Notes under the pieces: model-generated | The model's database searches: none | Seen by the model: only the letters and a program-made list of their open reading frames with translations | What the model was told of the DNA's origin: nothing | Source of the DNA: Paenibacillus sp. | Lineage (GTDB): Bacteria; Bacillota; Bacilli; Paenibacillales; Paenibacillaceae | DNA: 64,000 nt | Assembly: GCA_017512705.1 (NCBI GenBank) | Contig: JAFWEX010000008.1 | Coordinates: 1 to 64,000, forward strand | Direction: 5' to 3' | Position numbers and translations under genes: made by a program | Part shown: one piece after another, positions 43,525 to 53,364 of the stretch | Numbering within the stretch: the stretch's first letter is position 1 | Layout: every line of letters starts with the position of its first letter

Positions 43525-44394
43525 ATGACGAGAACATTCAGGAGTATAAAGGGATGGCTGGCGGTATCATTCATGGCTCTGCTGCTTTGGACAAATGCTT
43601 CATACGCGGTGTCAGCGCAAAGTGATGAATCTATTCCAAATGCGAACAAGAAAGTGTCCTCAAGTTATACGATTGCACAATTAAATGAAGAAGCTGCTGT
43701 ACTATATCGCCGAGTGCTCGAAAATAATATGGAGGAAGTACGCGCAAGTATTACACGGATCAGTAACAGTCTGCAGCACATCTCATTCGAGGGTCAAACC
43801 TCAGTTGAGGGTATTCATGCGCTGTCAGAAACGGTGGTGGAAGTAAAGGAGGCGGCAGTCAAATTCAAAGGGGATAAACATTTCCTTCAGCAGGCTTCGG
43901 CCAAGCTCAGACTTGCAGCCGACAGTCTAGCGAATTCGACCAAACCGCTCTGGCTCCAATATTATAAAATTGTGAAGAACGATCTGGATGCGTTGTCGCA
44001 GGCGGCGAATCAGAACCAGAGTGCAACAATTTTGGCCAATCGATATGCTGTACTTGAGGAGCATTATGAAACGATACGTCCCGCAGCCATTATTCGGCTT
44101 GAGCCATATCAGATCGTACAAATGGATGCGTGGTTATCCCATCTCAAAGGTCTGTCGAATGCGAAGACATCCGATACAACGCAGCTCGGGAGTATGATTG
44201 CTCATGGAGAAGAGCTGGTGAATCAATTGTTTGGACGAGAGAAGGATGAGAGTGCGTTTGTACCATTTGTTCAGGGTCCGGACCGCCGTGTGGCGGGACT
44301 AGTGATCAGTTCAGTAATTGTGGCTGTGCTCAGTTATGCGGGGTATCGGAAATATCATGCCCAGCAGAATGATATTTTTACATATCGTCACTAG
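43525..44394 (+). CDS. ypjB: YpjB-like sporulation membrane protein
   Basis: 289 residues: an N-terminal signal sequence (LAVSFMALLLWTNASYAVSA), a long mostly helical extracytoplasmic domain (about 40-255), a C-terminal membrane span (LVISSVIVAVLSYAGYR) and a short cytoplasmic tail. It matches the YpjB family by layout and by position after ypjA. The molecular role is unknown. ATG at 43525 is chosen among five in-frame starts because GGGAGGG lies 6 bases upstream. Confidence 0.78.
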   Translation: MTRTFRSIKGWLAVSFMALLLWTNASYAVSAQSDESIPNANKKVSSSYTIAQLNEEAAVLYRRVLENNMEEVRASITRISNSLQHISFEGQTSVEGIHALSETVVEVKEAAVKFKGDKHFLQQASAKLRLAADSLANSTKPLWLQYYKIVKNDLDALSQAANQNQSATILANRYAVLEEHYETIRPAAIIRLEPYQIVQMDAWLSHLKGLSNAKTSDTTQLGSMIAHGEELVNQLFGREKDESAFVPFVQGPDRRVAGLVISSVIVAVLSYAGYRKYHAQQNDIFTYRH

Positions 44395-44432
44395 TGATCA
44401 GTTCGTATTATAGACACATGTCTGTGAATCTG

Positions 44433-44491
44433 GAAAAACCTCTTGCCGCACACAGTAGCCCATCTTGGCCTGGAATGCTGGAAGAGGTTTT
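44433..44491. terminator. Bidirectional terminator between ypjB and the YitT gene
   Basis: AAAAACCTCTT pairs with AAGAGGTTTTT with a long, partly structured loop. There are A and T runs on both sides, and the genes converge here. Confidence 0.75.
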
Positions 44492-44521
44492 TTTGTTATG
44501 TTCTATAAACCAGAGCAGGCT

Positions 44522-45391
44522 TCAGCTTTCTTTGAACCCTTCACCATGAACATCGTGCACATCGCTAATTATGACAAACGCTCTAGGATCAATTGAGCGC
44601 ACTATGGTCTGAAGCCTACGAAATTCTTGTCTGGAGATGACACAGTAGGCCATATGTTTCGCTTGTTTGGAGTATGCACCAATGGCTGGGATGAGCGTAA
44701 CGCCTCGATCCATGTCCTTCGTAATTTGATCCGCTATTTCGGGAGCATGGTCGCTGATAATCATGAAAGCACGAGCAGAATAGGCGCCTTCCTGAATGAA
44801 GTCGATCACTTTGGATGCGATAAATACGGCTACAAGCGTATAAAGAATTTTTTCCTTAGGAATGTAGATGAGTGAAAGTCCGATGATGACAAAGTCGATG
44901 CCTAACAGCACACGCCCCATACTCCAGCCATATTTACGGTTCAAGATCCGTGCGATAATGTCTGAGCCACCTGTCGTTCCACCCCAGCGGAAAACGATGC
45001 CAAGGCCGGCTCCAAGGGTCACGCCTGCGTACAAAGCGGCCAAGAGAAGGTCGTTCTCCGTATGTAAAGGTTCAATCCAGCCCTGATGGATCAACTTCTC
45101 GAACAGCCATAAAAATGCCGTCAGAGCCCCAACCCCGATGCCAGTATAGATCATCTGTCTGCCGCCCAGAACTTTAAGGCCAATGAGAAACAGCGGCACA
45201 TTAAGGATCAATGTGGTCAGTGAAGGAGAAACACCGAAGGCATAGTTAATCAATACGGTAACGCCAGTAAGTCCGCCTTCCATCAGTTGATTAGGTATAA
45301 TGAAATAAAGTAGCCCGAAGGCATACAGGGCTGTACCCAGTAGAATAGGTAACACGAGCTTTAATTGAAACCACGTTTTGGCAGTGCTCAT
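44522..45391 (-). CDS. YitT family membrane protein (YpjC type)
   Basis: 289 residues with five to six N-terminal spans and a C-terminal cytoplasmic DUF2179 domain (about 215-285, ARAFMIISDHAPEIADQI...). The family signature FRWGGTTGGSDIIARIL is present. Homologues may be transporters, but the substrate is unknown. It is the only minus-strand gene in the window. ATG at 45391 follows GAGAGGG on the minus strand; an earlier in-frame ATG at 45430 has no ribosome site. Confidence 0.9.
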   Translation of the reverse strand: MSTAKTWFQLKLVLPILLGTALYAFGLLYFIIPNQLMEGGLTGVTVLINYAFGVSPSLTTLILNVPLFLIGLKVLGGRQMIYTGIGVGALTAFLWLFEKLIHQGWIEPLHTENDLLLAALYAGVTLGAGLGIVFRWGGTTGGSDIIARILNRKYGWSMGRVLLGIDFVIIGLSLIYIPKEKILYTLVAVFIASKVIDFIQEGAYSARAFMIISDHAPEIADQITKDMDRGVTLIPAIGAYSKQAKHMAYCVISRQEFRRLQTIVRSIDPRAFVIISDVHDVHGEGFKES

Positions 45392-45566
45392 AAGATCCCT
45401 CTCTGTAGTTAGATTAGAATGAGGAAGCAATCATTCCCATCCTTTAGTATACCTATTTCTATGATCATTAAAAACGAATTTGTGCCGGATGATGGTGGAA
45501 GTGAACCTCAATAACTGATATTATTATGAACAAACACGACACCAGATAGAAGGGGAACCTGCTCTC

Positions 45567-45896
45567 ATGGAAAAAAGTATGGCGGAAATGCAGCGTGAGG
45601 TTGATCTCTATATTTCCCAGTTCAAAGAGGGGTATTTCAGTCCTTTGGCCATGCTGGCCCGGATGTCTGAAGAGGTTGGGGAGCTTGCCCGTGAAGTGAA
45701 TCACGAGTTCGGCGAGAAACCGAAGAAGGCTTCTGAAGCTGATAATTCCATCGAACTTGAACTTGGCGATATTTTATTTATCACCATTTGCTTTGCAAAC
45801 TCGCTTGGTATTGATCTGGCCGAGGCTCATGATAAGGTCATGCATAAATTTAATACCCGCGACGCAAATCGGTGGACTCCAAAACACACCGATTAG
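45567..45896 (+). CDS. MazG-like nucleotide pyrophosphohydrolase (YpjD type)
   Basis: 109-residue single-domain MazG-family protein. SEEVGELAREV and ELELGDILFI carry the E-x2-E...E-x2-D metal-binding pattern of all-alpha NTP pyrophosphatases. It probably hydrolyses non-canonical or excess nucleoside triphosphates. ATG at 45567 follows AAGGGGA. It is divergent from the YitT gene, with a 135-base shared promoter region (45432-45566). Confidence 0.9.
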   Translation: MEKSMAEMQREVDLYISQFKEGYFSPLAMLARMSEEVGELAREVNHEFGEKPKKASEADNSIELELGDILFITICFANSLGIDLAEAHDKVMHKFNTRDANRWTPKHTD

Positions 45897-45946
45897 GCGT
45901 AAATTACATATGCTGTACCATCACCCGCACGGGGAGGGTCAGCTTG

Positions 45947-46471
45947 ATGATGAAACCAGAAGATTATATGCAGCAGGCATATCGCTGTATTTTACAAAAT
46001 GATTTTGAGCAGGCCATTCGCTGGTTCGAAGCGGCAATTCATGCTCACCCGGAACATGCCGAGTTGTATTATCGCTGTTCTATTACACACGCCCGCAGTA
46101 AACATCTACTTCCTGCGCTGGAATATGCTCGCAAGGCGGTAGAGCTATCTGAAGGCACCGAAGAATATAGGCTCCATCTGCAGACGCTTGAGGCAAAGCA
46201 GCTGATCATCAAGGCGAAATTATTGCTAGAACAGTCTGCAAGAGAAACATCCAAGCCGTATGTTGAAGCGTCTTTACTTCTGAAAGAAGCGATTAGGTTA
46301 GATCCACTTTCTGTGGAAGCTCATGTGATGCTGGCGCTGGCCTACAGTGATCTGAATGAATATAGAGATGCGCTGCAGGTGCTGCAAGATGCCATATTGC
46401 TTGATCCGCAGAATGGGCAGTTGCAACAGATGTTACAGGAAACGAAGCAACGTATGAGATCCATGCAATAA
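45947..46471 (+). CDS. TPR-repeat protein
   Basis: 174 residues forming about four tetratricopeptide-type helical pairs (AYRCILQNDFEQAIRWFEAA, AELYYRCSITHARSKHLLPA, then AHVMLALAYSDLNEYRDAL). A cytosolic scaffold with unknown partners. ATG at 45947 follows GGGGAGGG by 8 bases. It is probably co-transcribed with the MazG-like gene and perhaps dapB. Confidence 0.8.
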   Translation: MMKPEDYMQQAYRCILQNDFEQAIRWFEAAIHAHPEHAELYYRCSITHARSKHLLPALEYARKAVELSEGTEEYRLHLQTLEAKQLIIKAKLLLEQSARETSKPYVEASLLLKEAIRLDPLSVEAHVMLALAYSDLNEYRDALQVLQDAILLDPQNGQLQQMLQETKQRMRSMQ

Positions 46472-46564
46472 TATTGATCTTCACATTCAAGCGATTGGAT
46501 GGGGTAGAGGAGCATAGGTTGAATACATTAGATGAACTATTTTTTGTGAGGAGATGCAGCTAAG

Positions 46565-47368
46565 ATGAGTGAAGTGATAAGAGTTGCCGTGATCGGAGCG
46601 GCTGGCCGAATGGGCCGTGAAGTGGTAAAGCTGGTACTACAGGATCCAGAACTGGAGCTTGTAGCCGCTGTCAACCGCTCCGGTGTTGGCACGGATGCAG
46701 GAACACTTGTAGGGTTGCCAGAGTGTGGTGTGCTGTTAACGGATGATATTGAGATGGCTTTTGCCGAAACCAAACCGCAGGTCATGGTTGATTTTACAGT
46801 GCCTCAATTCGCGTATGCTCATACGGAGATTGCAATCCGCCACGGCGTAAGACCTGTCATGGGGGTTACCGGCTTCACGCCGGAGCAGATTGAGCAATTG
46901 GACAAGCAATGTCAGGAGAAAGGGATTGGCGGGCTGATCGCACCGAACTTTTCAATTGGCGCAATCTTGATGATGCGTTTTGCAGCACAGGCTGCCAAAC
47001 ATATGCCTAACGTGGAGATTATTGAATATCATGGCGATCAGAAGCTGGACGCTCCATCAGGTACTGCAATCAAAACAGCAGAACTGATCGCAGCCAATCG
47101 TGAGGAGATCCGTCAAGGAAATCCGAATGAGGAAGAAACGATTGAGGGTGCACGTGGAGGCTATTACAACGGATTCCGCATCCACAGTGTGCGTTTACCA
47201 GGGGTATTTGCGCAGCAAGAAGTTGTATTCGGTGATTACGGACAGTCGCTGAAGATTCGTCATGATTCATATGAGCGTGCTGGTTATATGCCAGGAGTCA
47301 AGATAGGTATACAGAAGGTGCTGGAATATACAGGACTCATCTACGGCTTTGACCACTTTATTGACTAA
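46565..47368 (+). CDS. dapB: 4-hydroxy-tetrahydrodipicolinate reductase
   Basis: NAD(P)H-dependent step toward diaminopimelate and lysine, for cell wall and, through dipicolinate, spores. 267 residues with [10 protein letters not shown] (nucleotide loop, 10-19), NFSIGAILM and the catalytic [15 protein letters not shown] segment. The ribosome site is GAGGAG. First gene of dapB-mgsA-bshB1, as in B. subtilis. Confidence 0.97.
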   Translation: MSEVIRVAVIGAAGRMGREVVKLVLQDPELELVAAVNRSGVGTDAGTLVGLPECGVLLTDDIEMAFAETKPQVMVDFTVPQFAYAHTEIAIRHGVRPVMGVTGFTPEQIEQLDKQCQEKGIGGLIAPNFSIGAILMMRFAAQAAKHMPNVEIIEYHGDQKLDAPSGTAIKTAELIAANREEIRQGNPNEEETIEGARGGYYNGFRIHSVRLPGVFAQQEVVFGDYGQSLKIRHDSYERAGYMPGVKIGIQKVLEYTGLIYGFDHFID

Positions 47369-47385
47369 AGGAGATTAAGATTGTC

Positions 47386-47826
47386 ATGTTGAAAATTGCA
47401 TTTATTGCCCATGATCGCAAAAAAGAAGAAATGGTAAACTTCGTTACAGCTTATGAACCTGTGTTTACGGAACACGAGCTTTATTCAACAGGCACAACAG
47501 GTCTTCGCATTATGGAAGGAACATCTCTAAAGATTCATCGTTTTGAATCAGGACCACTGGGAGGCGACCAACAGATTGGAGCTTTGGTTGCGCAAAATGA
47601 GATGGACCTGATCATATTTCTGCGTGATCCGTTAATGGCACAACCACACGAGCCAGACATCAATGCACTGCTTCGTCTGTGCGATGTACAGGGAATCCCA
47701 CTGGCAACTAACATTGCTACGGCTGAGATTCTTGTCAAAGCGTTAGATCGTGGTGATTTTGGTTGGAGAGAGCTCGTACATAAGTACAAGCCGGAAGCGG
47801 GATTGAATACGGGGGACTCTCAATGA
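47386..47826 (+). CDS. mgsA: Methylglyoxal synthase
   Basis: Converts dihydroxyacetone phosphate to methylglyoxal, a glycolytic bypass under phosphate stress. 146 residues with [26 protein letters not shown] and the catalytic Asp in FLRDPL. The stop overlaps bshB1 (ATGA). Coupling to bacillithiol genes makes sense because bacillithiol detoxifies methylglyoxal. Confidence 0.96.
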   Translation: MLKIAFIAHDRKKEEMVNFVTAYEPVFTEHELYSTGTTGLRIMEGTSLKIHRFESGPLGGDQQIGALVAQNEMDLIIFLRDPLMAQPHEPDINALLRLCDVQGIPLATNIATAEILVKALDRGDFGWRELVHKYKPEAGLNTGDSQ

Positions 47827-48512
47827 GTCTAGATATACTGGTCTTCGGAGCGCATGCGGATGATGCTGAGATTGGAATGGCTGGAACGATCGCTAAACAT
47901 ACGGCTGCCGGGTTGAAGGTAGGCGTATGTGATCTGACTCGTGCAGAGATGTCCTCCAATGGCACCGTAGAACGCAGAACCGAGGAAGCGGAGCAAGCCT
48001 CACGCGTCCTCGGTCTTTCGTGTCGAACAAATCTCGGTTTACCCGATCGTGGCCTCTATATCACACCAGAACATGTACAAGCAATAACCGCAGAGATACG
48101 GAGACATGCACCGCGTATCGTTTTTGCGCCTTATTGGGAGGATCGGCACCCCGATCACATCATGTGCAGTAAACTCGTGCAAGAAGCGGTATTTAACGCT
48201 AAGCTTCGAAACTATATGCCTGACATGCCTGCCGTGCAAGTGAAGGAAGTCTACTTCTACTTTATTAACGATATCGGTCCTACGGATTTAATTGTGGATA
48301 TTTCGGAACACTACGAGCAGAAGGAAGCATCTCTTCGTTGTTATCGATCTCAATTTGAGCAAGGGGAAGGCATCGTATCTACGCCGCTGAATCAAGGTTA
48401 TATCGAACGGGTGAGAGCACGTGATTCCTTGCTTGGGCAACGAAGCTTAATCCCATTTGCAGAAGGATTTGCAACGATAACACCTTATGTGGTCAAGCAG
48501 TTTGGCGTATAA
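47823..48512 (+). CDS. bshB1: Bacillithiol biosynthesis deacetylase BshB1
   Basis: Zinc-dependent removal of acetyl from GlcNAc-malate, the second step of bacillithiol synthesis. 229 residues of the LmbE/PIG-L fold: AHADDAEIG (10-18) and HPDH provide zinc ligands. bshA, the first step, lies 159 bases downstream. Confidence 0.95.
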   Translation: MSLDILVFGAHADDAEIGMAGTIAKHTAAGLKVGVCDLTRAEMSSNGTVERRTEEAEQASRVLGLSCRTNLGLPDRGLYITPEHVQAITAEIRRHAPRIVFAPYWEDRHPDHIMCSKLVQEAVFNAKLRNYMPDMPAVQVKEVYFYFINDIGPTDLIVDISEHYEQKEASLRCYRSQFEQGEGIVSTPLNQGYIERVRARDSLLGQRSLIPFAEGFATITPYVVKQFGV

Positions 48513-48635
48513 ACGAATCCAACGTATGTATATATAAATAGAACAACGTTTACACGTTGTCTGAAAGCTCTCTGATTGAAAGCTAATCATAAAACAAATC
48601 ATGGCATCTTAAACATTTCCGTTGCATGATATCAA

Positions 48636-48650
48636 CCTACATAATGTAGG
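48636..48650 (+). promoter_or_regulatory. 15-base palindrome before bshA
   Basis: CCTACAT-A-ATGTAGG is perfect around one central base. It ends a few bases before the AAAGGAG ribosome site and could be an operator or a small RNA hairpin. A second hairpin, ACAACG...CGTTGT, lies near 48543-48560 without a T run. Confidence 0.4.
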
Positions 48651-48671
48651 AGATCAAAGGAGTCCAACCGG

Positions 48672-49832
48672 ATGGATCAAAAGCTAAAAATCGGAATTAC
48701 CTGTTATCCGTCCCTCGGAGGATCTGGGGTGGTCGCAACGGAACTCGGCAAATTATTGGCCGAACAGGGACATCAGGTTCATTTTATTGCGAACAGTATT
48801 CCTTTTAGATTAGGAAAGTTTCAGAAAAATATTTTTTATCATGAAGTAGAGGTTAATGATTATTACGTATTTCGGTATCCTCCGTATGACCTGTCATTGG
48901 CGACCAAAATGGCTCAGGTAGCGAAAACGCAGCAGCTCGACTTGCTTCATGTGCATTATGCGGTACCTCATGCCGTGTGCGCATTTCTAGCCAAACAGAT
49001 GGTCGGAGACAATCTGAAAGTGGTTACGACGCTTCATGGAACAGATATTACGGTTCTTGCCCAGGATGAGTCCTTGAAAGACTTGATCCGCCTTGCGATT
49101 AATGAGAGTGATGCGGTTACAGCCGTCTCCCAGGATTTGATTCGTGAAACCGTTGAATTGCTAGATATCCAGCGTCCGATTGACCTGACTTATAATTTTA
49201 TAGATAAACGTGTGTATTATCCTAGAGATGCAGCGAGTTTGCGTCGCGATTATGCTGCACCCAATGAAAAAATATTGATGCACATTTCGAATTTCCGCCC
49301 GGTCAAGCGAACACAAGACGTGGTTGAAGTCTTCCGTCAGGTTCAAGAACAGGTTCCGGCAAAACTGTTGTTTGTGGGTGAGGGTCCGGATTTGCCTAAA
49401 ATTCAATGCAGAATTCAAGAACTGGGTCTGAGTGACAAGGTTCATTTCCTTGGCAGACAAGACGATATTGCCCATGTTATATCAATGGCCGATATTTTAA
49501 TGCTTCCCTCTGAGAAGGAAAGCTTCGGTTTGGTAGCACTTGAGGCGATGGCATGCGGCGTGCCTACGATTGGTTCACTAGCTGGCGGTATTCCGGAACT
49601 CGTGTTACATGGGAAAACTGGATTTCTCTCGCCAATTGGAGATACCAAGTCTATGGCAGAAAACGCAATACGTCTGCTGACTAGCGAAAAATTGGCTGCA
49701 GATTTCCGGGAAGCATGTCTTCAACGTGCGCATCATGATTTCTGCAATGATTCAATTCGTCAGCAATATGAACAGATATACTATCGTGTGCTTGGAAGAG
49801 AAATCCCTAGTCTGAACCCCGTTTGCGGCTAG
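48672..49832 (+). CDS. bshA: N-acetyl-alpha-D-glucosaminyl L-malate synthase BshA
   Basis: Retaining GT4 glycosyltransferase that makes GlcNAc-malate from UDP-GlcNAc and malate, the first bacillithiol step. 386 residues with GGSGVVATELGK (16-27), HVHYAVPHA, the TLHGTDIT block and the C-terminal donor site SEKESFGLVALEAMACG (E-x7-E). AAAGGAG precedes the ATG. Confidence 0.96.
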   Translation: MDQKLKIGITCYPSLGGSGVVATELGKLLAEQGHQVHFIANSIPFRLGKFQKNIFYHEVEVNDYYVFRYPPYDLSLATKMAQVAKTQQLDLLHVHYAVPHAVCAFLAKQMVGDNLKVVTTLHGTDITVLAQDESLKDLIRLAINESDAVTAVSQDLIRETVELLDIQRPIDLTYNFIDKRVYYPRDAASLRRDYAAPNEKILMHISNFRPVKRTQDVVEVFRQVQEQVPAKLLFVGEGPDLPKIQCRIQELGLSDKVHFLGRQDDIAHVISMADILMLPSEKESFGLVALEAMACGVPTIGSLAGGIPELVLHGKTGFLSPIGDTKSMAENAIRLLTSEKLAADFREACLQRAHHDFCNDSIRQQYEQIYYRVLGREIPSLNPVCG

Positions 49833-49871
49833 CCTGGGGGAGACCACAGCAGGCAAGAGAAGAGGTGAGAT

Positions 49872-51173
49872 GTGGTGGTTCATTGGACACAAGCAGATGA
49901 TGAAATGGCAAAACAAAGTGAAAAGGTACTCCAGCGATTAAATGAAGAAGGGTTCAAGGCCTACTGGGTTGGCGGTTGTGTTCGTGATGAATTGTTAGGG
50001 CGAGCTGTTGATGATATGGACATTACAACTTCGGCTTCACCGGAACAAGTCATGGGCATATTCGACGACTGTATTCCTACAGGATTACAGCATGGCACGG
50101 TAACTGTCCGATCAGGCGGTTATTATTTTGAAGTCACTACATTTCGTACAGAGTCAGAGTATCAGGATAATCGTAGACCTTCTGCGGTACAATTTGTACA
50201 GAATATCCAAGAAGATTTACAACGGCGGGATTTTACAATGAATGCTCTAGCCATGCATGTTGATGGAACGATCGTGGATCCGTTTGGTGGGCAGATGGAT
50301 ATTAAGCAAGAGCTTGTGCGATGTGTAGGCCTGGCGGTTGAACGTTTCGGTGAGGATGCACTGCGGATGCTTCGTTGTATACGATTTGCGTCGGTCTTTG
50401 ATTTTAGCATTGCCTACAATACCTGGAAAGGGCTCGTCGATCAACGCGAATTACTTCAGCATATTGCCATGGAGCGGGTTCGCACAGAGATGGTGAAAAT
50501 GATGGCGGGTCCTCATCCTCAGAAGGGTTTGGAATTGTTATTCCGGAGCAGGGCATTAGAGTATGTTAAAGCTCCGATAGATTCCAGCAGATTCAACAAA
50601 GAGCTGTTAGTTGGGTTGGAGCATTTGACAGGGGAACATGTCTTGCTGCGATGGTCGTGTGTGTTATTAGCTGGTCGATATACCCGAGAAGAGGCAGACA
50701 AGCTGCTAAGACAGTGGACATTTTCAAATGAGCATCGAATTCGAATCACAGGTGTGCTTCAGGTGGAAGAGTTGGTGACCACTTTTGTGGAGCATTGTGA
50801 AGATGATAACCTGCTACGGGAAAACTGGATTGTTACGGTGCTCTCTTGTGGTGCTCAAGCCGCGAACGACTGGTTAATTCTGCAAAAGCAACTTCCCCAA
50901 AAGTGGCGTGATGGTTCGGAGCGGGCACATGAACAGATGGCTAGAGTTCAAACTCATGCGGCCAGCTGGAGTCGATCCATGCCCGTCCACGAAATAAAAG
51001 AACTGCAAATCACGGGTGAACAGGTGTTGCAATTGGTAGAGCGTAAGGGTGGGCCTTGGCTCGGCCAGCTCATGAAACATTTACTTAAGGAAACAGCCAT
51101 CGGAAATATAATGAATCAGTATGAAGCATTGTGTACTGAAGTGAAACGGGTGACTGCAAATGACCAAGTCTGA
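49872..51173 (+). CDS. cca: CCA-adding tRNA nucleotidyltransferase
   Basis: Adds or repairs the 3' CCA of tRNAs. 433 residues: polymerase-beta head with WVGGCVRDELLG and the DMDITT metal site (DxD), the RRDFTMNALA nucleotide-recognition stretch and a helical tail. The GTG start has GAGGTGAG close upstream; the second GTG (49875) is equally possible. It overlaps birA by 14 bases. Confidence 0.95.
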   Translation: MVVHWTQADDEMAKQSEKVLQRLNEEGFKAYWVGGCVRDELLGRAVDDMDITTSASPEQVMGIFDDCIPTGLQHGTVTVRSGGYYFEVTTFRTESEYQDNRRPSAVQFVQNIQEDLQRRDFTMNALAMHVDGTIVDPFGGQMDIKQELVRCVGLAVERFGEDALRMLRCIRFASVFDFSIAYNTWKGLVDQRELLQHIAMERVRTEMVKMMAGPHPQKGLELLFRSRALEYVKAPIDSSRFNKELLVGLEHLTGEHVLLRWSCVLLAGRYTREEADKLLRQWTFSNEHRIRITGVLQVEELVTTFVEHCEDDNLLRENWIVTVLSCGAQAANDWLILQKQLPQKWRDGSERAHEQMARVQTHAASWSRSMPVHEIKELQITGEQVLQLVERKGGPWLGQLMKHLLKETAIGNIMNQYEALCTEVKRVTANDQV

Positions 51174-52137
51174 GGATTTGTTACATATGTTACAAGAGGC
51201 GAGTGGACAATTCGTGTCTGGTGAAGAGATCAGCCGGCAACTGTCCATCAGCCGAACGGCAGTATGGAAACATGTGAATAAATTGCGGGACATGGGATAT
51301 GAGTTTGAAGCTGTTTCGCGTAAGGGATATCGTTTGGTCACCAAACCCGAGAGTATCGATGCAACTGGGCTCCAGCTATCTCTAGGGACAAAGGTTTTTG
51401 GTCGTAAAGCAGTGATGCTAGGTTCAACCTTGTCAACACAGGGCGATGTCCAGAAGCTTGCTGAAGAAGGAGAGGCTGAAGGAGCAGTAGTTTTTGCGGA
51501 AGAACAGACTGGAGGCCGAGGACGGTTTGGTAGAAAGTGGTTTTCTCCTCCTGGAAAAGGGATCTGGATGAGTGTGTTGTTAAGGCCGGAACTCCCTCTG
51601 CATCATACCCCCCAGCTAACTCTTCTGACCGGAGTTGCCGTATGCCGAGCTGTTCGAGCTTGTACTGGCGCAGAAGCAGGGATTAAATGGCCTAATGATC
51701 TGTTGATCGATGGGCGCAAAATGTGTGGGATTTTGCTGGAATCAGCGGTGGAGGACCATGAGGTTCGGTATTGTATAGCGGGTATTGGGGTTGATGCAAA
51801 CTTTGATTCCCAGGATTATCCTGAAGACTTGAGGCAGATCGCAACATCCATCAAGATTGAAACAGGACAGACAGTGGATCGAACCGAACTTGCGGCAGCC
51901 ATTCTGACAGAGCTTGAACATCTCTATTTTCTATATCAAAAAGAAGGTTTTGGAGTTATTTCATCCCTATGGGAGGCACTGTCCGTGTCGTTGAACCGAA
52001 AGATTACGGTTACGAATCCTTACGGTGTAATAGAAGGCACGGCTGTAGGATTGGATTCTTCTGGTGCACTAATCGTGGAAAGACTGGATGGAGAACGTGA
52101 ACTTATTGTCTCTGGAGAAGTGAATTGGGGAAGCTGA
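51160..52137 (+). CDS. birA: Biotin-protein ligase and biotin operon repressor
   Basis: 325 residues with an N-terminal winged helix (about 1-65, ISRQLSISRTAVWKHVNKLR) for DNA binding, a central ligase domain with the biotinyl-AMP loop GRGRFGRKWFSPPGKG, KWPNDLLID, and a C-terminal SH3-like domain. It biotinylates acetyl-CoA carboxylase and represses biotin genes. No biotin gene is in this window. Confidence 0.95.
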   Translation: MTKSEDLLHMLQEASGQFVSGEEISRQLSISRTAVWKHVNKLRDMGYEFEAVSRKGYRLVTKPESIDATGLQLSLGTKVFGRKAVMLGSTLSTQGDVQKLAEEGEAEGAVVFAEEQTGGRGRFGRKWFSPPGKGIWMSVLLRPELPLHHTPQLTLLTGVAVCRAVRACTGAEAGIKWPNDLLIDGRKMCGILLESAVEDHEVRYCIAGIGVDANFDSQDYPEDLRQIATSIKIETGQTVDRTELAAAILTELEHLYFLYQKEGFGVISSLWEALSVSLNRKITVTNPYGVIEGTAVGLDSSGALIVERLDGERELIVSGEVNWGS

Positions 52138-52488
52138 CATTTTGTCGAATCTTCACTGGTAATTTAAACATAAAACGTGAAGTTCGAGCAGAACTTTGGT
52201 ATACTGTTTTTCGTGAGGCGGTATCGGACGATTTAGACCGAGCTGCACTCCGTGGAGTAGTAACCTTTGTTCTGCTTGATGCGTTTTACGTTGGTAGACA
52301 GCACTGGTAAGAAAAACAATGGAATAAGTTCAAATGTATTGTTGGATTCTGCTCTGAGCCGAAGAGGACCGAGACAGAAGGGACGATCGCAAGTGACTCT
52401 TTTTTGACTTTTCGGGACTTTTTAGTGGAAAACTAAAAGGTTTTTTTGTTGCGTTTAATTTGAAAAGGTGAGAGGGGCACAGGAAAAT
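52138..52488 (+). promoter_or_regulatory. panB leader with promoter and intrinsic terminator
   Basis: TGGTATACT (52197-52205) is an extended -10 with no good -35. About 210 bases further on, a hairpin (arms 52418-52426 and 52432-52440, loop GGAAA) runs into seven T, only 40 bases before the panB start. A terminator in that place implies attenuation. Smaller hairpins (ACTC-CGTG-GAGT, 52247-52258) precede it. Rfam has a 'pan' RNA motif upstream of panB in B. subtilis; whether this leader matches it was not tested. No gene is seen here. Confidence 0.55.
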
Positions 52489-53364
52489 ATGGCCAATAAA
52501 CAACCGTTAAACATTGTGAAAATGAAAAAATACAAGCAGGATGGCATCCCGCTGAGCATGATTACAGCTTACGACTATCCAACTGCTCTGCTCGCCGAAG
52601 AAGCTGGCATTGACATGATTCTGGTGGGAGACTCCCTGGGTAATGTCGTCCTAGGTTACAATTCTACCTTACCCGTAACGATCGATGATATGGTGTACCA
52701 TACTCGTTCCGTTGTGCGTGGTGCGGAAAATACGTTTATCGTGGCAGATATGCCTTTTATGACGTATCACGGCAGCGTAGATGAAACGTTGAAAGGTGTA
52801 CGTCGTCTAATGCAGGAAGGTCATGCTCATGCAGTCAAAATGGAGGGTGGCATTGAAATTGCAGAGACGGTCAAAGCCGTTGTGCAAGCAGGTGTGCCTG
52901 TGCTAGGACATATTGGACTCACACCTCAATCGGTGAATCAAATTGGAGGTTACCGCATTCAAGGCAAGGACGCAGCAGATGCTAAACGTCTGATGGATGA
53001 AGCCAAAGCACTTGAAGCAGCCGGAGCCTTCGGCATAGTACTTGAACTTGTGACAGAACAAGTGGCTGAGGCGATCTCGAACGAATTGTCGATCCCGACG
53101 ATTGGCATCGGTGCAGGTCGTGGATGCGACGGACAGGTGCTCGTTTTCCATGATGTGGTTCAATATGCCTCACCATATACGCCCAAACGATTTGTTAAAA
53201 CCTATGGCGACGTAGGCAGTCTGATCCGCAGCAGTATTGAATCGTACGTAAAAGAAGTCAAAAATCGCTCTTTCCCCGCAGAGGAACATGTGTTCAGTGC
53301 GGCAGATGGTGTTGTAGACGGACTGTACGGACAACGTAAAGAAAAGGTGGAAACTCACGAATGA
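52489..53364 (+). CDS. panB: 3-methyl-2-oxobutanoate hydroxymethyltransferase
   Basis: First step of pantothenate synthesis, transferring a hydroxymethyl group from methylene-THF to ketoisovalerate. A 291-residue TIM barrel with MITAYDYPTALLAEEAGID, VGDSLGNVVLGY (metal-binding Asp) and GHIGLTPQSVNQIGGY. ATG at 52489 has AGGA 5 bases upstream; an in-frame GTG at 52468 is the alternative. The stop overlaps panC (ATGA). Confidence 0.97.
   Translation: MANKQPLNIVKMKKYKQDGIPLSMITAYDYPTALLAEEAGIDMILVGDSLGNVVLGYNSTLPVTIDDMVYHTRSVVRGAENTFIVADMPFMTYHGSVDETLKGVRRLMQEGHAHAVKMEGGIEIAETVKAVVQAGVPVLGHIGLTPQSVNQIGGYRIQGKDAADAKRLMDEAKALEAAGAFGIVLELVTEQVAEAISNELSIPTIGIGAGRGCDGQVLVFHDVVQYASPYTPKRFVKTYGDVGSLIRSSIESYVKEVKNRSFPAEEHVFSAADGVVDGLYGQRKEKVETHE

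Noticed and set aside
52125..52310. 61-codon frame between birA and panB
   Set aside because: No ribosome site and it starts inside birA; the region looks like an RNA leader with a promoter and terminator.
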